From the NCBI RefSeq assembly GCF_042655485.1, contig NZ_JBHSMC010000003.1, forward strand, positions 124,001 through 188,000: a stretch of DNA of 64,000 nucleotides, given 5' to 3'. Each line of letters opens with the position of its first letter. Within the stretch, counting starts at the first letter, position 1. Shown here piece by piece: positions 9,155-17,331 of the stretch. The notes under the pieces were generated by a model that ran no database searches, was not told the DNA's origin, and worked only from the letters and a program-made list of their open reading frames with translations. The DNA comes from Lederbergia graminis (GTDB taxonomy: Bacteria; Bacillota; Bacilli; Bacillales; Bacillaceae_C). Both the position numbers and the translations under genes were made by a program.

Positions 9155-10471
9155 ATGCAGTTTACCAGAAAAATAGCGTTAGACATTGTGCGTGGTTTTG
9201 TGGAATACCTTTTATTCTTTCCTATCATCCTTTTAATAGGTACGTTTCTCCTTCCAAAAGAAGCTATCATGTTATGGCTTCCTATTGTATTCGGAGTTTT
9301 TTCATTTGGAATGATGGTGAAAAATATCTTACCAATGAATTGGTCTATTTATCCTTTGCTCGCAATAATCATAGGGATTATTCCAAGCTATATGTTAGCG
9401 GATAACCTAGTTTTTTTATTCCTACTCATCATTCTGCATTCTATCGTAGCTTATAGAGGAATGTTGTATGCAAGTCGCAATTGGGATAGTTTATTACCAA
9501 TTTCTTATTTATGGTTAATGGCTTTTATTATTTATTTTATCTGTTACTTTATCTTTCACTTCGTCGATCGGCTATTAATATATGAAAATATCGTCTCCAC
9601 ATGTGGAGTAGTTGCAGTCGTTATTACGTTGTTCATTACGAATACAGAGACACTGAAAGCATCCTCCCTATCAAAAGAGGAAAACCCATATGTGAGCAGT
9701 GGTGTGAAAAGACATAATCGCTTGTTATTCATCATTACAGTTATTATTGCCATTCTATTGACAACGGGTACCATCATTCGTGATACTATTTGGAATACCA
9801 TTAGAACTATTTTGAAATGGCTTTTCGGCCAATCGACTAGCGAGGGTGAGATACCTCCAATGGAATCACCCCCAGGAAACCCACTTTTGCCTGGTATGCA
9901 GGAACCAGCGAAACAATCAGCAATTATGAAATTTCTAGAAACAGTGATGCTTTATTTCGTCTATATTTGCTTAATTGTGCTTGTAGTATTTGTCTTATTG
10001 TTAATGATCAAAAGAAGTCGTCTGTGGCTAAAAAGGATGTTTTTAAAATTTATTGCCTTTTTAAAACAAATAGGTAATCGAGCTCATTTTCAGAAAGAAG
10101 ACGGCTATTATACAGATGAAAAAGAAAGCGTATTTGATTGGGACGAGTGGAAAAAGGCTCAGCAGGAAAAAGTAGCGAACCTCGTTGGGAAAATATTTAA
10201 ACGGGAGCGGGACTGGAATTCGTTAAATATGCAAGAAAAGGTACGCTATATATATCGCAATTACTTGAGTAACCAACAAGGTATTGCCATTCAACCTGCA
10301 AGTACACCACGTGAAATATTAAGTGAACTACGATCGCTGTTACCTGACGATAAAGAACGGATTGAATTGTTAATGGATTCCTATGAAAAAACAAGATACG
10401 GAGAACGGGATATTGATGAGAAGACGATGAATGAGATTTATCTATTAATAAAGAATGGAGATAAAAAGTGA
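9155..10471 (+). CDS. Multi-pass membrane protein with C-terminal DUF4129
   Basis: A 438-residue protein. The first 215 residues hold about six membrane segments, a short proline-rich outside loop follows, another membrane segment lies near residues 265-285, and the soluble tail (about 350-438; YIYRNYL, STPREILSEL, YEKTRYGERDI) matches DUF4129. In related operons this module is fused to a transglutaminase domain, but no Cys-His-Asp transglutaminase core is present here. It is the membrane member of the MoxR-DUF58 operon, preceded by AGGAAGGGGGAAGG. Confidence 0.8.
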   Translation: MQFTRKIALDIVRGFVEYLLFFPIILLIGTFLLPKEAIMLWLPIVFGVFSFGMMVKNILPMNWSIYPLLAIIIGIIPSYMLADNLVFLFLLIILHSIVAYRGMLYASRNWDSLLPISYLWLMAFIIYFICYFIFHFVDRLLIYENIVSTCGVVAVVITLFITNTETLKASSLSKEENPYVSSGVKRHNRLLFIITVIIAILLTTGTIIRDTIWNTIRTILKWLFGQSTSEGEIPPMESPPGNPLLPGMQEPAKQSAIMKFLETVMLYFVYICLIVLVVFVLLLMIKRSRLWLKRMFLKFIAFLKQIGNRAHFQKEDGYYTDEKESVFDWDEWKKAQQEKVANLVGKIFKRERDWNSLNMQEKVRYIYRNYLSNQQGIAIQPASTPREILSELRSLLPDDKERIELLMDSYEKTRYGERDIDEKTMNEIYLLIKNGDKK

Positions 10472-10641
10472 GTAAAGCCAAGTTTTATAATACAATGATG
10501 CCACTCATGCTTATTATTGGCATCATTCTATTAATCTATCTTCCAGACAATCAAAGATATTATGTGTTTTTCATACCTGTCCTATATTGGATCCTGTATT
10601 ATTTTAATATATGGATAGTGAAGAAAAGAAAACATAAATAG
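10468..10641 (+). CDS. 57-residue membrane protein at the end of the MoxR operon
   Basis: A short gene starting at GTG 10468 that overlaps the preceding stop by four bases (GTGA), a hallmark of translational coupling. The product has two hydrophobic segments (about residues 10-25 and 31-50) around the loop LPDNQR and a basic tail KKRKHK. Family not recognised. Overlap and hydrophobicity make it a credible small partner of the DUF4129 membrane protein. Confidence 0.7.
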   Translation: MSKAKFYNTMMPLMLIIGIILLIYLPDNQRYYVFFIPVLYWILYYFNIWIVKKRKHK

Positions 10642-10671
10642 CACCGTTTTAGAGAAGAGGAGGTTTTGAAA

Positions 10672-11232
10672 TTGCTATACGACAGACAAAATAAAACGAT
10701 TAAGACGAACAGATTATTACTTCGACTATTTGATAAATCAGATGCTGAAGCAGTTACAAACCTTTGTAATAACTATAATATTTTTATCAACACTTTGTAC
10801 TTACCATATCCTTATACTCTTCATCATGCTTTAACATGGATAGAGCATCATTACGACAATTTTATTGCAGGCAAAGCATACGAATTTGCCGTAACCGATA
10901 AAGAAACGGGAGAAATTTATGGAGCGGTTGCCCTATCTCATAACCACTCGTTTCATCAAGGAGAAATCGGTTATTGGATAGGGGAAGCCTATTGGGGAAA
11001 TGGTTTCGCGACAGAAGCTGCGCAAGCTATTGTTCAATTTGCTTTTGAGGAAAAAAACTACCATAAAGTGTTTGCTCGTTATTTCGCATCCAATCCAGCT
11101 TCCGGGAGGGTTTTGCAAAAAATCGGGATGCAGCAAGAAGGTGTTTTACGGGATCATGTAATGAAAGAAAATCGATTTGAGGACCTAGTGTATTACGGAA
11201 TTTTGAAAAACGAGATGGAGGCTATCACATAA
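10672..11232 (+). CDS. GNAT acetyltransferase, RimJ/RimL type
   Basis: An N-acetyltransferase using acetyl-CoA. The fold is seen in TNRLLLRLF near the start, the central strands GEIYGAVAL and GEIGYWIGEAYWGNGFATEA with the acetyl-CoA-binding loop WGNGFATEA, and ASNPASGRVLQKIGMQQEGVL at the C-terminal half. This pattern is the ribosomal-protein or small-molecule class (Acetyltransf_3). I chose TTG 10672 because AGAGGAGG at 10656-10663 is about 8 nt upstream; a TTG at 10666 would be too close. The substrate is unknown. Confidence 0.85.
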   Translation: MLYDRQNKTIKTNRLLLRLFDKSDAEAVTNLCNNYNIFINTLYLPYPYTLHHALTWIEHHYDNFIAGKAYEFAVTDKETGEIYGAVALSHNHSFHQGEIGYWIGEAYWGNGFATEAAQAIVQFAFEEKNYHKVFARYFASNPASGRVLQKIGMQQEGVLRDHVMKENRFEDLVYYGILKNEMEAIT

Positions 11233-11259
11233 TGATAGCCTAATAGTGTAGGTGAAAAC

Positions 11260-11850
11260 ATGATTATTTGGGTAAATGGAGCGTTTGGTGCAGGAAAAAC
11301 ACAAACATCATACGAGTTACATAGAAGAATCCCTAATTCTTTTGTTTATGATCCAGAAAATGTGGGGTTTTTTATTAGAAAGTATTTTCCGAAAGAAATT
11401 CACAAGAATGACTTTCAAGATTTCAGTGCATGGCGAGAGGGGAATTATACCTTCTTAAAATATATTGCCAATGAATATGATGGAATTATCATAGTGCCAA
11501 TGACAATTGTGAACCCACAATATTTTGAAGAGATTGTAGGTAGATTAAGAGTTGATGGCACTATCGTGAACCATTTTGTCCTCTGGGCCTCGAAGGAAAC
11601 ATTGAAAAAAAGATTACGCAGTAGGGGAGAAAGAAAAAATTCATGGGGCGAACAACAAATAGATCGGTGTTTGCAAGGATTATCAGACGATGTTTTTGAA
11701 AAGAAAATACATACAGATGATATGACGATTGAGCAAGTAGCGGAAACAATTGCAGAAATGTCAGGCATCACTTTACTGCCAGACAACAGGAGTAACCTTC
11801 GCAAAAAGATAGATAGAATTAAAACGCAACTACAACACTTTCGATTATGA
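11260..11850 (+). CDS. tmrB: TmrB-like P-loop protein (tunicamycin resistance family)
   Basis: A 196-residue ATP-binding protein closely resembling Bacillus subtilis TmrB, which confers tunicamycin resistance and is thought to bind the drug at the membrane. Walker A is NGAFGAGKTQ (residues 6-15); the conserved blocks VYDPENVGF, DFQDFSAWR, VPMTIVNPQYF and GERKNSW..QIDRCLQGL follow the TmrB order. Family C-terminal amphipathic region is present (residues 165-196). It stands between a GNAT and a methyltransferase gene, each with its own ribosome binding site. The actual resistance phenotype is inferred. Confidence 0.88.
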   Translation: MIIWVNGAFGAGKTQTSYELHRRIPNSFVYDPENVGFFIRKYFPKEIHKNDFQDFSAWREGNYTFLKYIANEYDGIIIVPMTIVNPQYFEEIVGRLRVDGTIVNHFVLWASKETLKKRLRSRGERKNSWGEQQIDRCLQGLSDDVFEKKIHTDDMTIEQVAETIAEMSGITLLPDNRSNLRKKIDRIKTQLQHFRL

Positions 11851-11869
11851 GGGCAAAAGGGGGATCATC

Positions 11870-12463
11870 ATGGATATGGACGCTAAACTATTACAATTTT
11901 ATCTAGACATGAAAAGCCCGGAAGCTGGTCCATGGAATAGCTCACCACAATGTTTACATACAGAAGTAGTTACGAGAGATTATATAAGAAAAACATTTCC
12001 AGTGACTGAGGGAATGCAAGTGTTTAATGTTGGCATCGGTACTGGTGATTGGGACGATTATCTAGGCTACTGGTTAAACGGTAGAGGACAATTAACTTCC
12101 ATTGAAATCGACGAGGAAATATGTGAATTATTTACCTATCGTCAAAAGCGAGAAGGACATCCTAATCCAGCTACTATTATCTGTAAAAGCATCTTTGACC
12201 CTAGTTTACCAAAGGAAGAATTTGATCTTATCACCCTGATTGGTTCCGCTATTAACGAGGTAGGTGAATTTACTAGATGTCTAGATGCATGTTTTCGCTT
12301 ATTAAAACGGGGTGGATATATCATGTTCATGGCAAATATAAAATACTCGCCTATTGAAATGCTTCAGGAATACATAAGCAATACAAATTATACGTTAGAA
12401 AAACAAGACTTATATGATGAGTTTCCGGAATATCCTTTTTATATATGTAAGTTGAGGAAGTGA
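11870..12463 (+). CDS. Class I SAM-dependent methyltransferase
   Basis: A 197-residue methyltransferase. Motif I is VFNVGIGTGDW (about residues 50-60), the acidic end of strand 2 is SIEIDEE, and motif IV is DLITLIGSAINEVGEF; GGYIMFMA forms strand 5. The N-terminus (KSPEAGPWNSSPQCLHTEVV) is short, so the substrate recognition part is small. It follows the tmrB-like gene with GGGGGATCATC as ribosome binding site. Target molecule unknown. Confidence 0.8.
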   Translation: MDMDAKLLQFYLDMKSPEAGPWNSSPQCLHTEVVTRDYIRKTFPVTEGMQVFNVGIGTGDWDDYLGYWLNGRGQLTSIEIDEEICELFTYRQKREGHPNPATIICKSIFDPSLPKEEFDLITLIGSAINEVGEFTRCLDACFRLLKRGGYIMFMANIKYSPIEMLQEYISNTNYTLEKQDLYDEFPEYPFYICKLRK

Positions 12464-12475
12464 GGGGTAATCTTT

Positions 12476-13093
12476 GTGATAAAGGCAAGGTTAGCTGATG
12501 AACTTCTATTAAATAGAGGGGTATATCTAAGGGATAAAGGATATAAAATAGATCACCATAAAATCGAGTATACACAAAACAGGAATTTTGTTTTTTATCA
12601 TTACACAAGGGAGGAAAGGCTCGACCAAGTTTTGAATGATGGACTTTATGCATACCGGCCAGTTGCTTGTCCAAAACCTCCTGAGGAATTTAAAGACTGC
12701 TATTTAGTTGAGGGATTTCTGGAACCATTCCCCAGATGGCTAAAAGACCATATTTATTTTGGTGATTTGGGGATGGAGCTAGTTAAACAATATGTAGGTA
12801 ATGTGCTCTTACGTATTGAGATTCCAGTAGAGTTTGCAAATGATTATATCGCGGATTATGCCCATATATTGGAATGTAAACACTTAGGTATGAAAGGAAC
12901 TTCCCCATTGCAACTAGGATACGATTGCAGTACAGGGTACGAAACTACACAAGGTTATGTCAATTCTTATATTGAAGTAAAGGATTATAAAGGTGGACAT
13001 ATTGCTCCAGTTGTCCAATTTTTGCGTAAACACCAAGGAGTAACAGTTCCTAGTAAGTATATTAACATATCAGAAATTCAACCATTCATTTAA
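12476..13093 (+). CDS. ADP-ribosyltransferase-like protein of unknown role
   Basis: A 205-residue cytosolic protein without a firmly recognised family. The segment FVFYHYTREERLDQVLNDGL (about residues 39-58) matches the HYT...ILxxGL pattern that opens the NAD-binding site of DarT, DUF4433 and related ADP-ribosyltransferase-fold proteins. A later TSPLQLGYDCSTGYETTQGY block could supply the second half. GTG start after GAGGGGTAATC. It starts 12 nt after the methyltransferase and may be co-transcribed with it. The ART assignment is an inference from one motif and could be wrong. Confidence 0.5.
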   Translation: MIKARLADELLLNRGVYLRDKGYKIDHHKIEYTQNRNFVFYHYTREERLDQVLNDGLYAYRPVACPKPPEEFKDCYLVEGFLEPFPRWLKDHIYFGDLGMELVKQYVGNVLLRIEIPVEFANDYIADYAHILECKHLGMKGTSPLQLGYDCSTGYETTQGYVNSYIEVKDYKGGHIAPVVQFLRKHQGVTVPSKYINISEIQPFI

Positions 13094-13127
13094 ATTAATT
13101 AGGCAGCACTAGATTGGAGGATGTGCT

Positions 13128-13910
13128 ATGGATACAAAAATGCATAACAGCATTGCTTGGGATAAGAAAGTGGAAGAGGGATCAGCGTATACTCTACCTG
13201 TAAACAGTGAAATTATTGAAAGAAGTAAACGTGGGGACTGGGAGATTTACCTAACGACTAAAAAACCTGTTCCAAGAGATTGGTTTCCGACATCTTTAGA
13301 TGGAGTGAAAATTCTTTGTTTAGCATCTGGTGGGGGACAACAAGGTCCGGTTCTTGCAGCAGCAGGAGCAGATGTAACGGTGATTGATTTATCGAAGAAA
13401 CAATTGCAACAAGATGAAATGGTTGCAGAACGCGAGGGATTAACAGTAAAAACGGTCTTTGGCGACATGGCAGATCTTAATATGTTTGAAGATGAATATT
13501 TTGATATGATTATTCATCCTGTCTCAAATTTATTTGTACAAGATGTTCTTCCTGTTTGGAAAGAAGCAGCCCGTGTATTAAAAAATAAAGGGATATTAAT
13601 TTCTGGTTTTACAAATCCACTATTATGGCTTTTTGATGAAACGTTGGAGGAAAAAGGTATTCTTGAAGTGAAGCACTCGATTCCATCTTCGACATTGGAT
13701 CATTTGCCAGCAGATGAGGTGCAAAACCATCTGGATTCTGAGCAAACAATTGAATATGCTCATACTTTGGAGGACCAAATCCAAGGCCAAATCGATGCGG
13801 GTTTTGTCATAACAGGCTTTTATGAAGATGATTTCGGTGGAACGAGGATAATAGATAAACATATTAAAACATTCATTGCTACTAGAGCGGTGAAGATGAA
13901 GGTAGATTAG
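13128..13910 (+). CDS. Class I SAM-dependent methyltransferase
   Basis: A 260-residue methyltransferase of the Methyltransf_11 type. Motif I is ILCLASGGGQQGPVLAAAG (about residues 63-81), with VTVIDLSKKQL as the strand 2 Asp; FGDMADLNMFEDEYFDMI gives the adenine-contacting Asp and motif IV; KGILISGF follows. The C-terminal half (about 165-255) is a variable cap. Strong ribosome binding site GGAGGATGTGCT. A terminator follows at 13923. Substrate unknown. Confidence 0.85.
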   Translation: MDTKMHNSIAWDKKVEEGSAYTLPVNSEIIERSKRGDWEIYLTTKKPVPRDWFPTSLDGVKILCLASGGGQQGPVLAAAGADVTVIDLSKKQLQQDEMVAEREGLTVKTVFGDMADLNMFEDEYFDMIIHPVSNLFVQDVLPVWKEAARVLKNKGILISGFTNPLLWLFDETLEEKGILEVKHSIPSSTLDHLPADEVQNHLDSEQTIEYAHTLEDQIQGQIDAGFVITGFYEDDFGGTRIIDKHIKTFIATRAVKMKVD

Positions 13911-13922
13911 CATAAGAAAAAC

Positions 13923-13964
13923 AGGTGCATACAACCATTCGGGATGTGTGCACCTTTTTATTTT
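13923..13964 (+). terminator. Terminator after methyltransferase gene
   Basis: AGGTGCATACA pairs with TGTGTGCACCT (one wobble) and is followed by a T-rich tract. Confidence 0.88.
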
Positions 13965-14039
13965 AGAGAAAGCTAGAATATGTAAATGGAATTTTATGAT
14001 ATTGAAAGGCATTTAATATTAATTTTATGGAGGGATTTG

Positions 14040-14426
14040 ATGGTTTTAAGGAAGCTTCTAGGTTTTGTATTAACTACTCTCTTAACTGGATTAATTCTTA
14101 ACTTTTTTGTAGTAATAGTGGATGGTTATGAAACGTTATTTGCTGGATTTGGTCTTCTTCTTATAGGCACGGCTCCGTTTATCCTATTTTTAGGAATACC
14201 TGTATCTATTTTATCTGACTATAAAACAAAATATGTAAATGAAAAACAACGATATAAAAATTCATTTTTGTTTCATGTTATCTTTGGTCTAATAATTGGG
14301 TTAGTGTTATCTTACATTTTTGAGCATTTACTATTTGTTCTTATAACATTCATATCTGCTTTCCTATTTTGGATAGTGGATGAAATCTTAAGGAAAAAAA
14401 TGTTTAACGAACAGATGAAGTCATAA
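14040..14426 (+). CDS. Small four-helix integral membrane protein
   Basis: A 128-residue protein with four predicted membrane segments (about 5-27, 34-57, 75-92 and 95-115) and a lysine-rich C-terminus. I use the ATG at 14040 because GGAGGG lies 5 nt upstream; an in-frame ATG 18 codons earlier lacks such a site. Family not recognised. Confidence 0.65.
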   Translation: MVLRKLLGFVLTTLLTGLILNFFVVIVDGYETLFAGFGLLLIGTAPFILFLGIPVSILSDYKTKYVNEKQRYKNSFLFHVIFGLIIGLVLSYIFEHLLFVLITFISAFLFWIVDEILRKKMFNEQMKS

Positions 14427-14545
14427 CAGCAGATACTGCTATATATAATATGAAAACGAAGTGTCTTAAATTAGAGGACAATTTAACTATATGAAGAAAT
14501 AAGATATAGAGAAAGGTTGTGATACCTTTTTTATTGGAGGGAATA

Positions 14546-15001
14546 ATGATGAAAAAAACGGCATTATTGCTTGTGTTACTATTTTTTATCTCTTCAACCA
14601 CTGTAGTTGCCCTAAGTTGGGCGTATCCATTTGTTGTTTGGAATGGAAATGTATATAAGGTGTTAGATGAATCCGTAATAGAGGATGAAATTGGAAAGAA
14701 GATTGGTAAGGTCAAAACGAAACCGAATGACATGAGTGGAAGGTACTATGGTGATGCTTCAAATGCATATCCAAGAGGTACAAAATATTTTGAAATAAAA
14801 GGAATCTCTAATGAAGAGGCAATCGCTGTAGAAGTGGATGATAATCAATGGAAAAAGGCAGTTTTTGTTCATGAAGCACCTTTTCATTGGATGAATATAG
14901 TGACAAAATACATAATTCCTGTTATTGGAGTAGTTATTGTCGCAATCCTTGTAGCAATCATTGTATTACTTTATAGAGGGAGGAAAGAAGCCAATTCATG
15001 A
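14546..15001 (+). CDS. Membrane-anchored exported protein, unknown
   Basis: An exported protein of about 150 residues with an N-terminal signal or membrane segment (MMKKTALLLVLLFFISS), an outside domain (about residues 25-115, with RYYGDASNAYPRGTKYFEIKG) and a C-terminal membrane helix (about 122-145) followed by a basic tail. Start is ATG 14546 or 14549 after TTGGAGGG. No family recognised; the topology suggests a small envelope sensor or anchor. Confidence 0.65.
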   Translation: MMKKTALLLVLLFFISSTTVVALSWAYPFVVWNGNVYKVLDESVIEDEIGKKIGKVKTKPNDMSGRYYGDASNAYPRGTKYFEIKGISNEEAIAVEVDDNQWKKAVFVHEAPFHWMNIVTKYIIPVIGVVIVAILVAIIVLLYRGRKEANS

Positions 15002-15029
15002 AATAAAAGGCACTAAAACTGCATATGTA

Positions 15030-15066
15030 AGGAGCATTTCTAACCATTAGGAATGCTCCTTTTTTA
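15030..15066 (+). terminator. Terminator
   Basis: AGGAGCATT and AATGCTCCT form a stem followed by six T. Confidence 0.9.
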
Positions 15067-15108
15067 TTGCTTAAGAGCAATTATATATCTAAAAAGAATA
15101 TTTATTTA

Positions 15109-15137
15109 TTGTAAAACGATAAATATGTTGTTATAAT
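15109..15137 (+). promoter_or_regulatory. Sigma-A promoter of the DUF2975-XRE pair
   Basis: TTGTAA at 15109-15114 and a perfect TATAAT at 15132-15137 are separated by 17 nt, 33 nt upstream of the DUF2975 start. Confidence 0.7.
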
Positions 15138-15169
15138 CAATATGAAAATAATTTGATGAGGTGCTTTTT

Positions 15170-15646
15170 ATGAAACATGGTTCAACACTCTTTTTAAAAA
15201 TAGCAGTTTTTCTTATGGGAGTATCAGTTTTAGCATTAAGTATATTACTTTTAGTTGATGTGGTGAAAAATCCGGCAAATCCAGATTATGCTCACATACT
15301 CTATCCGATTGTAATTGGTTTGTTTACTTCCGTTATTCCTTTCTTTGTGGCACTATATCAGGCCTTTAAGCTGTTAAATTACATTGACAGAAACGAGGCA
15401 TTTTCAGAACGGTCAGTAAAACACCTGAAAAATATTAAAGTCTGTGCAATTATCATCGGTAGTTTGTATACGGTAATTTTGCCATTCGTATTTCTTTTAG
15501 CACAACTAGACGATGCGCCAGGTCTTGTCATTGTCGGAATGGTTCCTATTTTTGCTTCCATCGTAATCGCGGTCTTTGCTGCAGTTCTCCAAAAGCTTTT
15601 ACAAGAAGCAATTAACTTCAAAATTGAAAATGATTTAACGGTCTAG
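15170..15646 (+). CDS. DUF2975 membrane protein
   Basis: A 158-residue protein with four membrane segments (about 10-32, 43-65, 88-110 and 120-145), matching DUF2975. The ATG at 15170 is chosen because GAGGTG precedes it. It sits 11 nt before a small XRE regulator; DUF2975 proteins are very often paired with such YozG-like regulators, suggesting a membrane partner controlled by or controlling the regulator. Role unknown. Confidence 0.85.
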   Translation: MKHGSTLFLKIAVFLMGVSVLALSILLLVDVVKNPANPDYAHILYPIVIGLFTSVIPFFVALYQAFKLLNYIDRNEAFSERSVKHLKNIKVCAIIIGSLYTVILPFVFLLAQLDDAPGLVIVGMVPIFASIVIAVFAAVLQKLLQEAINFKIENDLTV

Positions 15647-15657
15647 AGGTGATAACA

Positions 15658-15873
15658 ATGGGGATTATTATAAATATTGATGTGATGTTGGCAAAAAGGA
15701 AAATGAGTGTCACGGAGCTATCGGAAAAAGTAGGGATTACAATGGCTAATCTTTCTATCTTAAAGAATGGGAAGGCAAAAGCAATCCGATTGTCAACCCT
15801 CGCCGCTATTTGTAAGGCGTTAGATTGTCAACCAGGGGATATCCTCGAATACCGAGCGGAAGTAGATGACTAA
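15658..15873 (+). CDS. XRE-family regulator (YozG-like)
   Basis: A 71-residue Cro/C1-type helix-turn-helix protein. The five-helix core spans almost all of it: VMLAKRKMSVTELSEKVGIT, then the recognition helix ANLSILKNGKAK and LSTLAAICKALDCQPGDILEY. ATG 15658 follows AGAGGTG. It lies directly after the DUF2975 gene in one transcript and probably regulates that unit. Confidence 0.9.
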   Translation: MGIIINIDVMLAKRKMSVTELSEKVGITMANLSILKNGKAKAIRLSTLAAICKALDCQPGDILEYRAEVDD

Positions 15874-15934
15874 TTGTTATTCCCTGCAGGAATGTTGATT
15901 TATTACGATGATGAAGAAAATAAGGAGTGTACCT

Positions 15935-16786
15935 ATGACTTCAACTATTCAAAACGAAGTGAGACTTACTTCCAATCCTATTGTCAAAAGAATCCTACAA
16001 CTTTTTCATTTTGGTTGGGAGCAAGCATTATCATGTATATTTCCAGTCGTCGTATTTGCTTCCTTGGCTATTACGAAGATGATTCCACTTCCATTCTTAC
16101 CGCGATATGATTGGTTGCTAATAATCTTTTTGTTAATGCAATGGTGGATGTTGAAATCCGGTCTTGAAACACGCGACGAATTAAAAGTAATCACTTTATT
16201 CCACCTCATTGGGCTAGGACTCGAAATTTTTAAAGTCCATATGGGATCATGGTCTTATCCAGAAGAAGGATATATGAAAATCTTTGGAGTTCCTTTGTAT
16301 AGTGGATTCATGTATGCAAGTGTAGCAAGTTATCTTTGTCAGGCTTGGAGAAGGTTACATGTAGAATTAGTAAAATGGCCACCTTTTATTTTAGTTGTAC
16401 CTCTTGCAGCAGCTATATATTTGAATTTTTTTACTCACCACTTTTGGATTGATATACGTTATTGGCTAGCGGGACTTGTCCTGATAGTCTTTTGGAAATC
16501 TTGGGTTAAGTATGAAGTTAACGGAATTACTTATCGCATGCCAATCGCACTTTCATTCGTACTTATTGGCTTTTTCGTTTGGATAGCAGAAAATATTGCC
16601 ACTTTTTTTGGTGCATGGCAATATCCAAATCAAGCCGATACATGGCAACTAGTGCACATAGGGAAAGTGAGTTCTTGGGTATTACTTGTAATCGTTAGCT
16701 TTCTAATTGTAGCAACATTGAAGCTTGTGAAACAGAAAAATAAATTAGAATTTAGGCATTTAGATAATACGCTAGGAAAGGAATAG
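15935..16786 (+). CDS. DUF817 integral membrane protein
   Basis: A 283-residue protein with seven or eight membrane helices and many Trp residues, matching DUF817 (the Bacillus YoaT family) in length and in blocks such as LKSGLETRDELKVI, KVHMGSWSYPE and FGAWQYPNQADTW. ATG 15935 is supported by AAGGAGTG about 7 nt upstream. Five bases separate it from the lipoprotein gene, so the two are co-transcribed. Function not known. Confidence 0.85.
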   Translation: MTSTIQNEVRLTSNPIVKRILQLFHFGWEQALSCIFPVVVFASLAITKMIPLPFLPRYDWLLIIFLLMQWWMLKSGLETRDELKVITLFHLIGLGLEIFKVHMGSWSYPEEGYMKIFGVPLYSGFMYASVASYLCQAWRRLHVELVKWPPFILVVPLAAAIYLNFFTHHFWIDIRYWLAGLVLIVFWKSWVKYEVNGITYRMPIALSFVLIGFFVWIAENIATFFGAWQYPNQADTWQLVHIGKVSSWVLLVIVSFLIVATLKLVKQKNKLEFRHLDNTLGKE

Positions 16787-16790
16787 AATC

Positions 16791-17210
16791 ATGAAAAAAC
16801 TTTCTTTTACTATGGTGTTACTTATGATTTTGTTATCAGCTTGTATGGACCGTCCATATAGTCCGAGTAAACCAATGGAGCCGAAAGAAAATATGTTGGT
16901 CATCAATATTAAGAACAATGCAAATTTTGATTTCTATGGCTTGCGAGTAGATTTGCTGAATCACTCGCAAACAACGGTGTATGCGAATTTTGAAAAGATA
17001 CAGAAAGAAGATTGGCTTAGTTTCGAATTTCATGAAGACGATTTTGTTTTAGATGGGGAAGCACAAATGGGAGTGGCGATTCAATTAGAGAATGGGGACA
17101 CTACTCCAATCAATAAAAAAATTCCGGTTCAATTAGAGAAGAATAAGAGCATATTCCTTCAAATTACAGGTGATGAAGTTGAAAATGCTCGCATAGAGGC
17201 TGAAATGTGA
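16791..17210 (+). CDS. Small lipoprotein
   Basis: A 139-residue lipoprotein with signal MKKLSFTMVLLMILLSAC and lipid-modified Cys18. The mature part is an all-beta domain of about 105 residues with alternating strands (MLVINIKNNANFDFYGLRV). Co-transcribed with the DUF817 gene. Family not recognised. Confidence 0.75.
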   Translation: MKKLSFTMVLLMILLSACMDRPYSPSKPMEPKENMLVINIKNNANFDFYGLRVDLLNHSQTTVYANFEKIQKEDWLSFEFHEDDFVLDGEAQMGVAIQLENGDTTPINKKIPVQLEKNKSIFLQITGDEVENARIEAEM

Positions 17211-17217
17211 TGATTTT

Positions 17218-17250
17218 AGGCGTTAATCCAATAGGGTTAACGCCTTTTTA
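17218..17250 (+). terminator. Terminator
   Basis: AGGCGTTAATCC pairs with GGGTTAACGCCT (one wobble) and is followed by TTTTTA. Confidence 0.88.
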
Positions 17251-17331
17251 CTGTGTGAGGCAGGGATTTTCTCTTATGTAGCGAAGTTTTAGTACAAACG
17301 TAATCAAGACAAAGGAGCTGGTTTACAATGT

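Noticed and set aside
15874..16110. 78-codon frame overlapping the start of the DUF817 gene
   Set aside because: No ribosome binding site and it overlaps a well-supported DUF817 reading frame.
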